A stretch of DNA of 32,395 nucleotides from Acidobacteriota bacterium. Its GTDB lineage: Bacteria; Acidobacteriota; Vicinamibacteria; Vicinamibacterales; Fen-181. The number at the start of each line of letters is the position of its first letter. Position 1 is the stretch's first letter. Location: contig JANYLG010000192.1 of NCBI GenBank assembly GCA_025363775.1, positions 1 through 32,395 on the forward strand. The letters are read 5' to 3'. Shown here piece after piece: positions 1 through 9,274 of this stretch. The notes under the pieces were generated by a model. It saw only the letters and a program-made list of their open reading frames with translations. It searched no databases and had not been told where the DNA came from. The position numbers and the translations under genes were made by a program.

Positions 1-1367
1 ACGTCGCGGATGTTCGCCATGCCGGTGGCATAGACGACCGCGCGGTCGAACCCCAGGCCGAACCCGGCGTGCGGCACGGTCCCATACCGGCGCAGGTCTC
101 GGTACCACCAGTACACCGCAGGGTCGAGCCCCATCTCGGCGATGCGGCGGTCGAGGACATCGAGCCGCTCCTCGCGTTGGCTGCCACCGATGATCTCTCC
201 GATGCCTGGAGCGAGCACATCCATGGCGGCCACGGTGCGGTCGTCGTCGTTCAGGCGCATGTAGAACGCCTTGATCTGCTTTGGGTAGTTGAGCACGACC
301 ACCGGTCGCCCGGCGTGCTCCTCGCACAGGTACCGTTCGTGCTCGGCCTGCAGCGCGACACCCCACTCCACCGGGAACTCGAAGGAACGGCTGCTGCGGC
401 GGAGGATCGCGACCGCCTCGGTGTATTCCATCCGCACGAAGCTGGAGCGCACGAAGTCCTCGAGGCGGCGTACCACATCCTTGTCGATCCGATCGGCGAA
501 GAAGGCCATGTCGTCGGCCCGCTCCACCAGCACGGCGCTGAAGATGTACCGGAGGAACTCCTCGGCCAGATCGGCGTTGGCCGTGAGATCGGCAAACGCC
601 AGCTCGGGCTCGACCATCCAGAACTCGGAGAGGTGCCGGCTGGTGTTGGAGTTTTCGGCGCGAAAGGTGGGGCCGAAGGTGTAGACGCGCGAGAGCGCCA
701 GGCAATAGCTCTCGACATTGAGCTGCCCGGACACGGTGAGATGGGTGGGCCGCCCGAAGAAATCCTGCGCGAAGTCGATCCGCCCCTCCGACGTGTGCGG
801 GAGATTGGCCAGGTCGAGCGTCGAGACGCGGAACATCTCCCCGGCGCCCTCGGCGTCACTGGCGGTGATGATGGGTGTATGCACCCAGTAGTAGCCGTGC
901 TCGTGAAGGTAGCGGTGCATCGCCATGGCGAGGCAGTGCCGCACCCGCGCCACCGCTCCGAAGGTGTTGGTTCGGACGCGGAGGTGCGCCACTTCACGGA
1001 GATACTCGAAGGAGTGGCGCTTGGGCGTGATCGGGTAGCTTTCCGGGTCGTCGACCCAGCCCACCACGGTCACCGACTCGGCGAGCAGTTCCACCGCCTG
1101 TCCCTTCCCCTGGGACGGCGCCAGGGTTCCCATGGCGGTGACGGCGCAGCCCGCGGACAGGCGCAGGACCTCGTCCTGGTAGTTGGCCAGCGCGGCGGGT
1201 GCCACCACCTGCAACGGATCGTGGCATGACCCATCGTGAACATGGAGGAAGGAGAGCCCCGCCTTGGAGTCGCGGCGGGTGCGGATCCAGCCCTGGACGG
1301 TGGCGGGCAATCCGGCAGCCACCCGGCCCCCAAGGATGTCAGCAATGCGATAGGTCGGTGCGGCCAC
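1..1367 (-). CDS. asnS: Asparaginyl-tRNA synthetase (3' end truncated by window edge)
   Basis: Reverse-strand translation from GTG at 1367 gives [44 protein letters not shown]...[23 protein letters not shown]...[22 protein letters not shown], a class II Asn-type tRNA synthetase. It is missing from the ORF track because its stop codon lies outside the window. Confidence 0.93.
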   Translation of the reverse strand, partial: MAAPTYRIADILGGRVAAGLPATVQGWIRTRRDSKAGLSFLHVHDGSCHDPLQVVAPAALANYQDEVLRLSAGCAVTAMGTLAPSQGKGQAVELLAESVTVVGWVDDPESYPITPKRHSFEYLREVAHLRVRTNTFGAVARVRHCLAMAMHRYLHEHGYYWVHTPIITASDAEGAGEMFRVSTLDLANLPHTSEGRIDFAQDFFGRPTHLTVSGQLNVESYCLALSRVYTFGPTFRAENSNTSRHLSEFWMVEPELAFADLTANADLAEEFLRYIFSAVLVERADDMAFFADRIDKDVVRRLEDFVRSSFVRMEYTEAVAILRRSSRSFEFPVEWGVALQAEHERYLCEEHAGRPVVVLNYPKQIKAFYMRLNDDDRTVAAMDVLAPGIGEIIGGSQREERLDVLDRRIAEMGLDPAVYWWYRDLRRYGTVPHAGFGLGFDRAVVYATGMANIRD

Positions 1368-1746
1368 AAGGCTCTCCTCTGATCGTGCCGGGCGGACAGG
1401 CGTCCCGGCGAATGTCGTTGCAATCCCCTTCGATTGTACTGGGAAATGGGACCGGATCGAATGTCACGTTCTGCCCGGCGACCTGCAGCACGGGAGATCG
1501 AGCAGGTGGCGGCGCACGTCGATCGTCTCCCCGTGGTTCTGAACAGGTATGATTGCCTGAGCGACGTAGAAAACCGCGAGGCGGGAGCTTCGCCAGCCGA
1601 ATCAACGGAGGCCGCGACGGTCGCTCGCGCGATCGCGGGGCCGTCTTGCCGCCTCGCCTGGCGCTGGTGATGGCCTGGCAGAACGGTCTTGCGGGATCTT
1701 GTGGGCATCTCAACACGACGGGCCGGTAGCCCGGGGAGTCTTCAGC

Positions 1747-3024
1747 ATGAGTGCGATTGCGCAGGTTCGGGCACGGGAAATCCTCGACTCGCGTGGAAAC
1801 CCAACGGTGGAAGTGGATGTCCACCTGAAAGACGGCGCCTGGGGTCGGGCCGCGGTCCCGTCGGGCGCCTCGACTGGCGAGCGTGAAGCCCTCGAGTTGC
1901 GTGACGGCGACAAGCACCGCTTTGGGGGCAAGGGCGTCATGCTCGCCGTGAATCACGTCAACACCGAGATCGCGAAGGCGCTCGAGGGTGCCGATTGTCG
2001 GGACCAGGCTGGAATCGACTGCCGGCTCATCGAGCTCGACGGTACGCCAGAGAAAACGCGGCTCGGCGCGAATGCGCTGCTCGGTGTCTCGATGGCCGTC
2101 GCGCGTGCCGCGGCTGATGACGCCAAGGTGCCTCTCTACCGCTACCTCGCCGGCAGGCGACGCGTCTCCCGCCTTCCGGTGCCGATGATCAATGTGGTGA
2201 ACGGCGGCGTCCATGCCGCGAACACGCTCGACTTCCAGGAGTTCATGCTGGTGCCGGTCGGAGCGCCGACCTTCAAGGAGGCCATTCGCTGGAGCGCCGA
2301 AGTCTTCCACGCCCTGAAGGCGCTGCTGAAAGAGAACGGCCATCCCACCTCGGTGGGTGACGAGGGCGGCTACGCGCCGAACTTCCACAAGGCGGAAGAA
2401 GCGCTGGACGCGATGGTCCTCGCCATCAAGCGCGCCGGCTACACGCCCGGCGCTGACATCAGCCTGGCGTTGGATTCGGCCGCCAGCGAGATGTGGGAAG
2501 ACGGCGGCTACGTCTTTCATAAAGCCGGCGGCGGCCGCCTGACGCCCGCACAGATGGTGGATCTCTACGCCGCCCTGGTTGGGCACTACCCCATCGTCTC
2601 GATTGAAGACGGCCTGGCCGAGAACGACTGGGACGGCTGGAAGGCGCTCACCAATCGCCTGGGAGCCTCGACGATGCTGGTGGGCGACGACATCTTCGTG
2701 ACCAATCCGGCCATCATCGCGAAGGGCATCGCCGCAGGGGTCGCGAACGCCACGCTCATCAAATTGAATCAGATCGGGACGGTGACCGAGACGCTCCAGG
2801 CGATCGAGACGTCGCGGACCGCGGGCTATCGGGTCGTGATCTCGCATCGTTCCGGAGAGACCGAGGACCCCTTCATCGCGGATTTCTCGGTCGCGGTCGG
2901 CGCCGATTACATCAAGACCGGTTCGGTCGCCCGCTCTGAGCGCGTGGCGAAGTACAACCAACTGATGCGGATCGAGGAGGAACTGGGAGCGGCGGCCCAG
3001 TACGGTCGCACGATCGTGGGCTAG
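1747..3024 (+). CDS. eno: Enolase (phosphopyruvate hydratase)
   Basis: [25 protein letters not shown]...[14 protein letters not shown]...[14 protein letters not shown]...[18 protein letters not shown]; full-length with enolase signatures. Confidence 0.98.
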   Translation: MSAIAQVRAREILDSRGNPTVEVDVHLKDGAWGRAAVPSGASTGEREALELRDGDKHRFGGKGVMLAVNHVNTEIAKALEGADCRDQAGIDCRLIELDGTPEKTRLGANALLGVSMAVARAAADDAKVPLYRYLAGRRRVSRLPVPMINVVNGGVHAANTLDFQEFMLVPVGAPTFKEAIRWSAEVFHALKALLKENGHPTSVGDEGGYAPNFHKAEEALDAMVLAIKRAGYTPGADISLALDSAASEMWEDGGYVFHKAGGGRLTPAQMVDLYAALVGHYPIVSIEDGLAENDWDGWKALTNRLGASTMLVGDDIFVTNPAIIAKGIAAGVANATLIKLNQIGTVTETLQAIETSRTAGYRVVISHRSGETEDPFIADFSVAVGADYIKTGSVARSERVAKYNQLMRIEEELGAAAQYGRTIVG

Positions 3025-3132
3025 CGGAAGGCCTTCGAGTTCCTTCGCGGCAGAGTTCGCGGAGGCGTATAGTTGATGTTGCCGATCGGAGACAATGAGG
3101 TCTCCGTGGAGCCTGATGGAGGAAGATAAGCT

Positions 3133-3723
3133 ATGCGTGTCAGTGTCAGATTCTTGGGGCTGGCCTTGGGCCTCGCTCTCTCGGTTGCCGGATGCGGGGC
3201 GCCGCCCGCGGCAGACATGAACGCGGCCAAGACCGCCGTCGAGAAGTCTGTGGCGGCAGGCGCTGGTGATTACGCCGCCGATTCGCTGAAGGCTGCCCAG
3301 GATGCCCAGGCATCGCTCGATGCCGAGGTGAAGGCCCAGGACGGCAAGTGGTTCAAGTCGTACGACAAGGCGAAGGAACTCTCGGCCGTCGTGAAGACGG
3401 CAGCCGACAAGGCTGCGGCCGATGCCGTCACCGGTAAGGAACAGGCCAAGACCGAGGCGACCGCCGCCATCGGCGAGGCCAAGACCCTGCTGGACGAGGC
3501 CAAGGCTCTCCTGAACAAGGCGCCGAAAGGGAAAGGCTCGGCTGCCGACATCGAGGCCATGAAGGCCGACCTGACGGCCGCGACCACCGCGATCACGGAA
3601 GCCGAAGGCGCACTGAGCAGCGAGCGCTTCCTCGACGCCAAGGCCAAGGCGTCAGCCGCCAGGAACACCGCCTCGAGCGTCAAGACCGCCGTTGAGACGG
3701 CCATGGCAGCCAAGAAGCGGTAG
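3133..3723 (+). CDS. Ala/Lys-rich alpha-helical lipoprotein (DUF4398-like appearance)
   Basis: Signal peptide with lipobox LSVAGC|GAPP, then a low-complexity Ala/Lys/Asp helical body and C-terminus ...AMAAKKR. Confidence 0.8.
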   Translation: MRVSVRFLGLALGLALSVAGCGAPPAADMNAAKTAVEKSVAAGAGDYAADSLKAAQDAQASLDAEVKAQDGKWFKSYDKAKELSAVVKTAADKAAADAVTGKEQAKTEATAAIGEAKTLLDEAKALLNKAPKGKGSAADIEAMKADLTAATTAITEAEGALSSERFLDAKAKASAARNTASSVKTAVETAMAAKKR

Positions 3724-3736
3724 CGCGATTCCCGGG

Positions 3737-3783
3737 CGAACCCCCTGCGGGACGGCGCCATCCGGCGCCTCCTACAGGGTTCG
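3737..3783. terminator. Nested hairpin between lipoprotein and L,D-transpeptidase genes
   Basis: Outer arms CGAACCCCCTG (3737-3747) and CAGGGTTCG (3775-3783), inner perfect stem GGCGCC-ATCC-GGCGCC (3754-3769). No T-tract. Confidence 0.45.
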
Positions 3784-3819
3784 CGTGTCGCGGCACCCTG
3801 GCCCTCAGGATTCTCTCCA

Positions 3820-5010
3820 TTGGAGAACAGCACACCGCAAGGCGCGAACGGTTGGGCGCGGAGCAGATGGTACGCCCTCGCCGCCGGCATCGCGCTGCTG
3901 GCGATCGCGTACGGCATCGTGAGCGTCATCGGATCGCGTCGCGAGACCGCGATCCGAACTGCGTCCGACGCCGCCCGCGTGGCCGTTCGGGAGGCACGTA
4001 CCGCAGAGGCCAAGACGTGGGCCCCGGATGAATTGAGGGCCGCCGAACGCGCCTCGAGCGACGCGCTGACCGCCCAGCGCATCGAGGAGACGGGATTCTG
4101 GCCCGTCCCCGACGCCGCGCGCGTCGTCCGAGCGTATGCTGGAGCCGAACGTGCGGCGCGAGAGGCGCTCACACTCGCGCGCACGCGCCGCGCGGCGGCG
4201 GAAGGTGGGGCGACCTCCCAGATCGAGGAAGCCGGCGCGGCCGTCTCGTCCAGCGAGACGCTGGCCTTGACGATCCACGTTGGCGCCGAGCGCCGCCGCA
4301 TGTTGGCCCAGGCGCGATCGGTCCTGGAGGAAGCGCGCGCCTACCAGCGCGAGGGCGATTTCAAGAGCGCGGCCATGCGTGCGCGCCAGGCCACGGAACT
4401 GGCCGTGGGCCTGCGCGACGACGCGGCTGCGGTGGCCGCCCGCTACGCCGATTCCGACACGGTCGCACGGTGGCAGCGCTGGAAGGAAGAAACCATCGCC
4501 TGGTCCCGGCGCGAGGGCCGGGTGGCAATCGTCGTGTTCAAGGAAGCGCACCTGCTGACGCTCTTCGTGCGCGGCGAGCCAGTGAAGACGTACCAGGTCG
4601 ACCTGAGCGTCAATTGGATCGCCGACAAGTCGCAGGAAGGCGACCGCGCAACCCCCGAGGGCCGATACCGGGTGGCCAGTCGGACGGCGAATCTGTCGTC
4701 GGTCTATTACAAGGCCCTGCTCCTCGACTACCCCAATGCGGAAGACCGCGCCAGGTTCAGCCGCGCGCGCCGCAGCGGTGAGGTACCGCCTTCGGCCAGA
4801 ATCGGCGGCCTCATCGAGATCCATGGCGGGGGCGGCCGTCGCCAGGATTGGACGACCGGCTGCGTCGCCCTGGCGAATACCGACATGGACGAGGTGTTTG
4901 GTCGCGTGGGCGTCGGCACGCCCGTCACCATTGTGGGAAACGACAACTATGGAGCCATCGCCGAGTTTGCCGTCAAGCAACGGCAGGCCAGAGCCGGCCG
5001 CCGGCCCTGA
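3820..5010 (+). CDS. Membrane-anchored L,D-transpeptidase (YkuD domain) with Ala-rich coiled N-terminal region
   Basis: TTG start; TM segment WYALAAGIALLAIAYGIVSVI; YkuD motif IEIHGGGGRRQDWTTGCVALANTDMDEVFGRVGVGTPVTIV (His...T-x-G-C). Confidence 0.88.
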   Translation: MENSTPQGANGWARSRWYALAAGIALLAIAYGIVSVIGSRRETAIRTASDAARVAVREARTAEAKTWAPDELRAAERASSDALTAQRIEETGFWPVPDAARVVRAYAGAERAAREALTLARTRRAAAEGGATSQIEEAGAAVSSSETLALTIHVGAERRRMLAQARSVLEEARAYQREGDFKSAAMRARQATELAVGLRDDAAAVAARYADSDTVARWQRWKEETIAWSRREGRVAIVVFKEAHLLTLFVRGEPVKTYQVDLSVNWIADKSQEGDRATPEGRYRVASRTANLSSVYYKALLLDYPNAEDRARFSRARRSGEVPPSARIGGLIEIHGGGGRRQDWTTGCVALANTDMDEVFGRVGVGTPVTIVGNDNYGAIAEFAVKQRQARAGRRP

Positions 5011-5740
5011 GCCCGACTCGCTATCGACATCTGCGCCGATCAACCCGTCTGCCATAGGTCCGCGCGGATTTGGCCTGCTTCCGCTCGACCGGCGTACCTG
5101 GAGTCTCGTGACACTGGTCACCCTGCTGCTCGCCATCGCGTGGGCGGGCACGGGTTATCGCTACGAGCCGTACGTGGAAGCGCCCCCAGCATTGTCGGGC
5201 GACGTCCCGGCCAACGATCGCAGCCTGAAGCCGTTGGCATCGCGCCTGGCCAGGCGCACACGCGATCTCAACGCTCGCTTGAAAGCGACCGCCCCGCGCG
5301 GGGTGTACATTGTCATCGATCAGACTCAGAACCGGCTGTACCTGAAACGCAACGATGAGACGCTGCTCCAGGCCGTGTGCTCGGCAGGCTCTGGCATGGT
5401 GCTCAAGGAGAGCGGCGGCAAGAAGCGCGAGTGGGTGTTCGACTCGCCGCGCGGACGATTCGAAGTGTTGTCGATGCTGCGCAATCCCGTGTGGAGGAAA
5501 CCCGATTGGGCCTTCGTGGAAGAGTCGCAGCCAATTCCGAAAAACCCGACCGAACGCCTTGACTACGGCTCGTTGGGCGAGTATGCGCTGTATTTCGGCA
5601 ACGGGTACATGATCCACGGAACCCTGTACGAACGGCTGCTCGGACGAGCCGTCTCGCACGGGTGCATCCGCGTGGGGCACGACGATTTGCGCGAGGTCTG
5701 GGCGCATGCGAATGTCGGCACGCCGATCTTCATCTACTGA
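4967..5740 (+). CDS. L,D-transpeptidase (YkuD domain), membrane-anchored
   Basis: TM WSLVTLVTLLLAIAWAG; YIVIDQTQNRLYLKRNDETL...MIHGTLYERLLGRAVSHGCIRVGHDDLREVWAHANVGTPIFIY. Start uncertain (TTG at 4967 overlaps the previous gene). Confidence 0.88.
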   Translation: MPSSNGRPEPAAGPEPDSLSTSAPINPSAIGPRGFGLLPLDRRTWSLVTLVTLLLAIAWAGTGYRYEPYVEAPPALSGDVPANDRSLKPLASRLARRTRDLNARLKATAPRGVYIVIDQTQNRLYLKRNDETLLQAVCSAGSGMVLKESGGKKREWVFDSPRGRFEVLSMLRNPVWRKPDWAFVEESQPIPKNPTERLDYGSLGEYALYFGNGYMIHGTLYERLLGRAVSHGCIRVGHDDLREVWAHANVGTPIFIY

Positions 5741-5807
5741 CATGCCACGATATCTGTTCCCCCGACGTCGAGGACTTCTCACATCAGGGACGAAGGTGTG
5801 GCAGGTC

Positions 5808-6554
5808 ATGACGAGACGCCGAGCACGGTGCGGCTGGGGGCTGGCGATGGTCGCAGTCGGCGTCCTGGCCGCCGCGTGCACGAGAGCCCCGACAACACAA
5901 AAGTCCACCGATCTTCGGGCGGAAGTGGCCCGGCTCCAGCGGACCAGCGCGCTCCTTCAGCGCCAGATCGATCTGGCCGACGAGAAGGAGTTTTACCTGG
6001 TGATCGATCCGGCCGGGTCCGAGGTGTCGCTGATGCTTCGTGGCGCCCAACTGCAGCGCTATCCCGTTCTTGGTCTGCAGATCGGACACCCCCGGGTCTC
6101 ATGGGTGGGCCGGCACGATCCGCGGCCGTGGCAGGGCACAACCTGGTTGAATGGCAAGCTGGATCCGCCCCGCCAGATCGACCGGCTTGTCATTCAGGCC
6201 GCCCCGCCGGGCAAGGACGTGGCCGAGCCCGAGCCGGCGGTAATCCCGCCCACAGCCGAGGAGCTCTACCCCGTGCCGACGCGGTACCATATTCGCTTCG
6301 CCGGTGGCCTCTCGCTGGAGATCCGCCCGCGTGAAGCGGACGCGAATGCGGGGCGCTGGGCACGTCTGTGGGCTTCCTGGAGCGCCAAGTGGCGTGATGT
6401 CGCTTCCGCGGTTCTTGCCAGGGATCGCGACGCCGTCAGGCTGCGCATGGCCATGAACCCGAAGGACGCCGAATCGCTCTACCGCTCCCTGCCGCCCGCC
6501 GTCCGGCTCATCGTCCTTGCCGGCCGCCCAGACGCGCCCGCGGATTCCAAGTGA
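5808..6554 (+). CDS. Lipoprotein, apparent catalytically inactive YkuD-like paralog
   Basis: Lipobox LAAAC|TRAP. EFYLVIDPAGSEVSLMLRGAQLQRYPVLGLQIG aligns by eye with VYIVIDQTQNRLYLKRNDETLLQAVCSAGSG of the upstream L,D-transpeptidase. The C-terminal VRLRMAMNPKDAESLYRSLPPAVRLIVL resembles the post-SHGC region, but His and Cys are absent. Confidence 0.65.
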   Translation: MTRRRARCGWGLAMVAVGVLAAACTRAPTTQKSTDLRAEVARLQRTSALLQRQIDLADEKEFYLVIDPAGSEVSLMLRGAQLQRYPVLGLQIGHPRVSWVGRHDPRPWQGTTWLNGKLDPPRQIDRLVIQAAPPGKDVAEPEPAVIPPTAEELYPVPTRYHIRFAGGLSLEIRPREADANAGRWARLWASWSAKWRDVASAVLARDRDAVRLRMAMNPKDAESLYRSLPPAVRLIVLAGRPDAPADSK

Positions 6555-7061
6555 CCAGTAGAGCCTTCTTCGCGAACTCGCCGGCCTGCATCAGCAGCCA
6601 CGTGATCGGATCGAGCGTGACGTCGAGCGGTTCCTTGTCGAGCGGGATGGTGAACGTCTGGTCGCGTTGACCGAACTGCACCACCTCGACCTTCGGCGCG
6701 GCGCCGCGATCGGTCACGATGCCGATGTCGATGGCCGTCACGTAGACCGTGTCGGTCGCCTGCGCCTGGCGGAGTTCAACGGTCAACACGCCGGCGGCGT
6801 AGGCCCAGCTCCCCTTGAGGCGCCAATCAGATCGAGGAGCAGTTCTGCGACACCGTCTGTCTTGAACACGAGGTCGATGTCGGCCTGGCCCGAGATGACG
6901 CGGGTCCCATCCTTCAGCTCGATCCTGAAGATGTACTGCTGGACGTCGATGCCTGGCTGTCTTGTGTAGGTGTCCGCCGCGGCCGGCGCGCCGGGCGCCA
7001 TGAGCATGACGGCGGCAACGCCGACATCTCCGACGAACCGGCCGATGAGCCGTCGAAACAT
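6508..7061 (-). pseudogene. M1-family metallopeptidase remnant (N- and C-termini joined, catalytic core missing, frame disrupted)
   Basis: N-terminal part in one frame: MFRRLIGR...AADTYTRQPGIDVQQYIFRIELKDGTRVISGQADIDLVFKTDGVAELLLDLIG. C-terminal part in another frame: RLKGSWAYAAGVLTVELRQAQATDTVYVTAIDIG...RDQTFTIPLDKEPLDVTLDPITWLLMQAGEF. No HExxH motif between them; junction about 6815-6832. Confidence 0.7.
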
Positions 7062-7149
7062 GAATTCGCTCCGTGTGATGGCCGAGGGTTCGTCTGCCAC
7101 CTCCCGGCGTGACCGGATGGCCGGTGGCCGCGACCAGTGCTGACAAGGC

Positions 7150-7189
7150 GAAGGCCCGGACCCGCCATTCCTGGCGAACCCGGGCCTTC
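7150..7189 (-). terminator. Strong hairpin downstream of C69 dipeptidase gene
   Basis: GAAGGCCCGG...CCGGGCCTTC 10-bp perfect outer stem with inner CGCCA-TTCC-TGGCG stem; lies about 65 nt past the stop of the minus-strand gene. Confidence 0.6.
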
Positions 7190-7253
7190 TCGACAATCCT
7201 GTGTTCGGCCGCCAATCACCCTGCCGAGACTCTGTGGTTCCGGCTCGACCGGG

Positions 7254-9059
7254 TTACGGCGTCTCGCTCTTCTTCTCCACCTTCTTCTCGCTCTTCCTCT
7301 CGACCTTCGGCGGGGCTGAGGGAGCCGTCGGAAGCTTCGTGCCAATCGGGCCCTGTTGCTGGAGCCACTCGGCCGGGATGGTCCGCTTCTCCGGGGTCGT
7401 GCGCGATCCGCCGTCCTGGTAGTCGGTGACGAGTTTGTCGGCCAGCTCCCACCACTTCATGAAGTTCTCTTGCGCGACACGGTTCGAGTAGTCGCTCATG
7501 AACGTGCGTGCGCGAGCGGGATCCGTCTGATGGATCTCGAGGGCCATCTTCTCGACGACCGGTTGATCGGCGAACAGCTTGTTCTCGATCTCGGCTTGTT
7601 TCGCGCGAATGTCCTGGATCATGCCGCGCCAGTTCAGGTTCGACCAGTTGCCGATGAAGTTCGACGCCCAGTAGGCGGAGTTGCGATCGAAGCGGTCGCG
7701 GCGACCGATCTCGAACGAGGTCGGCACCTTGAAGTTACCCGCGTAGAACGGCGTGAACACGGAGGTCTTCGCGTCATCCGGCGCGAACCACGCGAGGCTG
7801 CCGATCCACGCCGGCATGCCGGCGCGCGCCTGGAGCACCGTCACGTACGAGCACTGCTGCACGGCCACGACGCGCTCCACCGGCGAGTAGCCCTCGACCG
7901 GCTTGTAGTCCCGCGGCATCGACCAGCGGTTCGGCGTGCCAAACGGGCCGGCCAGCGGGTTCTTGGTCTGGTCGAACTCCGTCCCCTCGTAGACGTCGCG
8001 GTGAATCGCCATCAGGTCGCGGACGGTGACCTTCTTGTCGGGCTTCACCGAGAACGGCTGTTCCGGCGCCCACGGGTCGAGTTTCAGCGACGGCGCCAGG
8101 ATGCTGAGCACGCGCCATTCACGGCGGTTGGGTGTGGGCGGGCCCGACATCCCGAAGGTCCGGTTGAAGAGGAACGGTTCGCCCTTCTTCCACCAGCCCA
8201 TCTTCTCGGCCACGTCGTACACGTTCTTCGAGTACATCGTCTGATTCGGGTCGTCGGTCAGGGTGGTAATCCTCGACCGGTTGGCGGACACGCCCACTTC
8301 GCCGGGAGGAATCCGCTTGGCCGCCCAGACGGCCCCGATCTCGGCAGAACCCGGTCCGAAGATCTCGAACTGCCAGATCTCCTTGGCGTCACCGATCGTC
8401 AGGCACTCGCCGCCATCGCCGTAGCCGTGCTTCTCGGCGAACTCGCCCATGATCCGGATGGCTTCACGGGCGGTGGACGCGCGCTCGAGGGCCAGACGTT
8501 CGAGCTCCATGATGTCGAACATCCCTTCGTCGCTGTAGAGCTCGCGGCGGCCGCCGATCGTCGTCTCGCCAATGATGACGCCCTTCTCGTTCATGAAGGG
8601 GTAGGACGCGTCATAGCGGGTGAAGGTCTGCGCCACCTCCGCGATCTCGCCGGCCCTGTGTTCCTGCCCGTTGGGCGGCTTCTCTTCACCCAGGCCGCCG
8701 CCCTTCATGACGACGCGCTTGGCGTCGGCAGGGTGCTTTCCGCCCGGCACCACCTTGATCCGAATTTCGTATCCGCCGTCGCACGAGTGGCTGGTCAGCG
8801 TGCCGTCTGCGGACGTCTCCGGGCTGGTCGGAACCGACGTGCACGCCTCGCACGCGTTTTCCCACACCTCGTTCGGTACGCCCTCCGGCCTGGGCCACCC
8901 GCAGATCTTCTTGCCGTACAACTCCGGCTGAATGCTCTGCGCACCGTTCTGCGGCTTTCCGCTCTGTGGCTTCCCGTCCTGGGGGCCGGCCACGCCCACG
9001 AGGCCGGCCAGCATCACAATCAGTCCTGTACAAAGTATTCTCGTCATCCTCACGGACAT
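7254..9059 (-). CDS. C69-family dipeptidase (secreted)
   Basis: Signal peptide; ACTSVPTSPETSADGTLTSHSCDGGYEIR (C69 N-terminal Cys region); MNEKGVIIGETTIGGRRELYSDEGMFDIMELERLALERASTAREAI...GGECLTIGDAKEIWQFEIFGPG. Confidence 0.88.
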   Translation of the reverse strand: MSVRMTRILCTGLIVMLAGLVGVAGPQDGKPQSGKPQNGAQSIQPELYGKKICGWPRPEGVPNEVWENACEACTSVPTSPETSADGTLTSHSCDGGYEIRIKVVPGGKHPADAKRVVMKGGGLGEEKPPNGQEHRAGEIAEVAQTFTRYDASYPFMNEKGVIIGETTIGGRRELYSDEGMFDIMELERLALERASTAREAIRIMGEFAEKHGYGDGGECLTIGDAKEIWQFEIFGPGSAEIGAVWAAKRIPPGEVGVSANRSRITTLTDDPNQTMYSKNVYDVAEKMGWWKKGEPFLFNRTFGMSGPPTPNRREWRVLSILAPSLKLDPWAPEQPFSVKPDKKVTVRDLMAIHRDVYEGTEFDQTKNPLAGPFGTPNRWSMPRDYKPVEGYSPVERVVAVQQCSYVTVLQARAGMPAWIGSLAWFAPDDAKTSVFTPFYAGNFKVPTSFEIGRRDRFDRNSAYWASNFIGNWSNLNWRGMIQDIRAKQAEIENKLFADQPVVEKMALEIHQTDPARARTFMSDYSNRVAQENFMKWWELADKLVTDYQDGGSRTTPEKRTIPAEWLQQQGPIGTKLPTAPSAPPKVERKSEKKVEKKSETP

Positions 9060-9274
9060 TCTCCTTGGTAACCGGTCAGGTACTCTCGGTCATCGCGCCT
9101 GGCCGGGCGCATCGGCGCCCTCGGTGCATAGCCGTCGTCGGGCGGCGGACCACTGAGCAGGGCGAGGGTATCACGAAGCGGGCGCCAGGAGATCACGAGG
9201 GTCGGATTGGCCCCTTGTCCCGGGAAGACGTGTGCTAGCATTCGGTTCGGACCTCGCCGCTCCCTTGGGCTGAT

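Noticed and set aside
1368-1746. Possible small gene (78-aa ORF 1434..1670) or RNA in the asnS/eno interval
   Set aside because: No recognisable protein motif, no clear RBS, and no structure I could support by eye; more likely a divergent promoter region.
1339-2961. 540-aa minus-strand ORF antisense to enolase
   Set aside because: Shadow of eno; the composition is typical of antisense translation and it overlaps the asnS start.
7356-9071. 571-aa plus-strand ORF antisense to the C69 dipeptidase
   Set aside because: Arg/His/Val-rich shadow ORF of a well-supported gene in high-GC DNA; no recognisable motifs or signal peptide.
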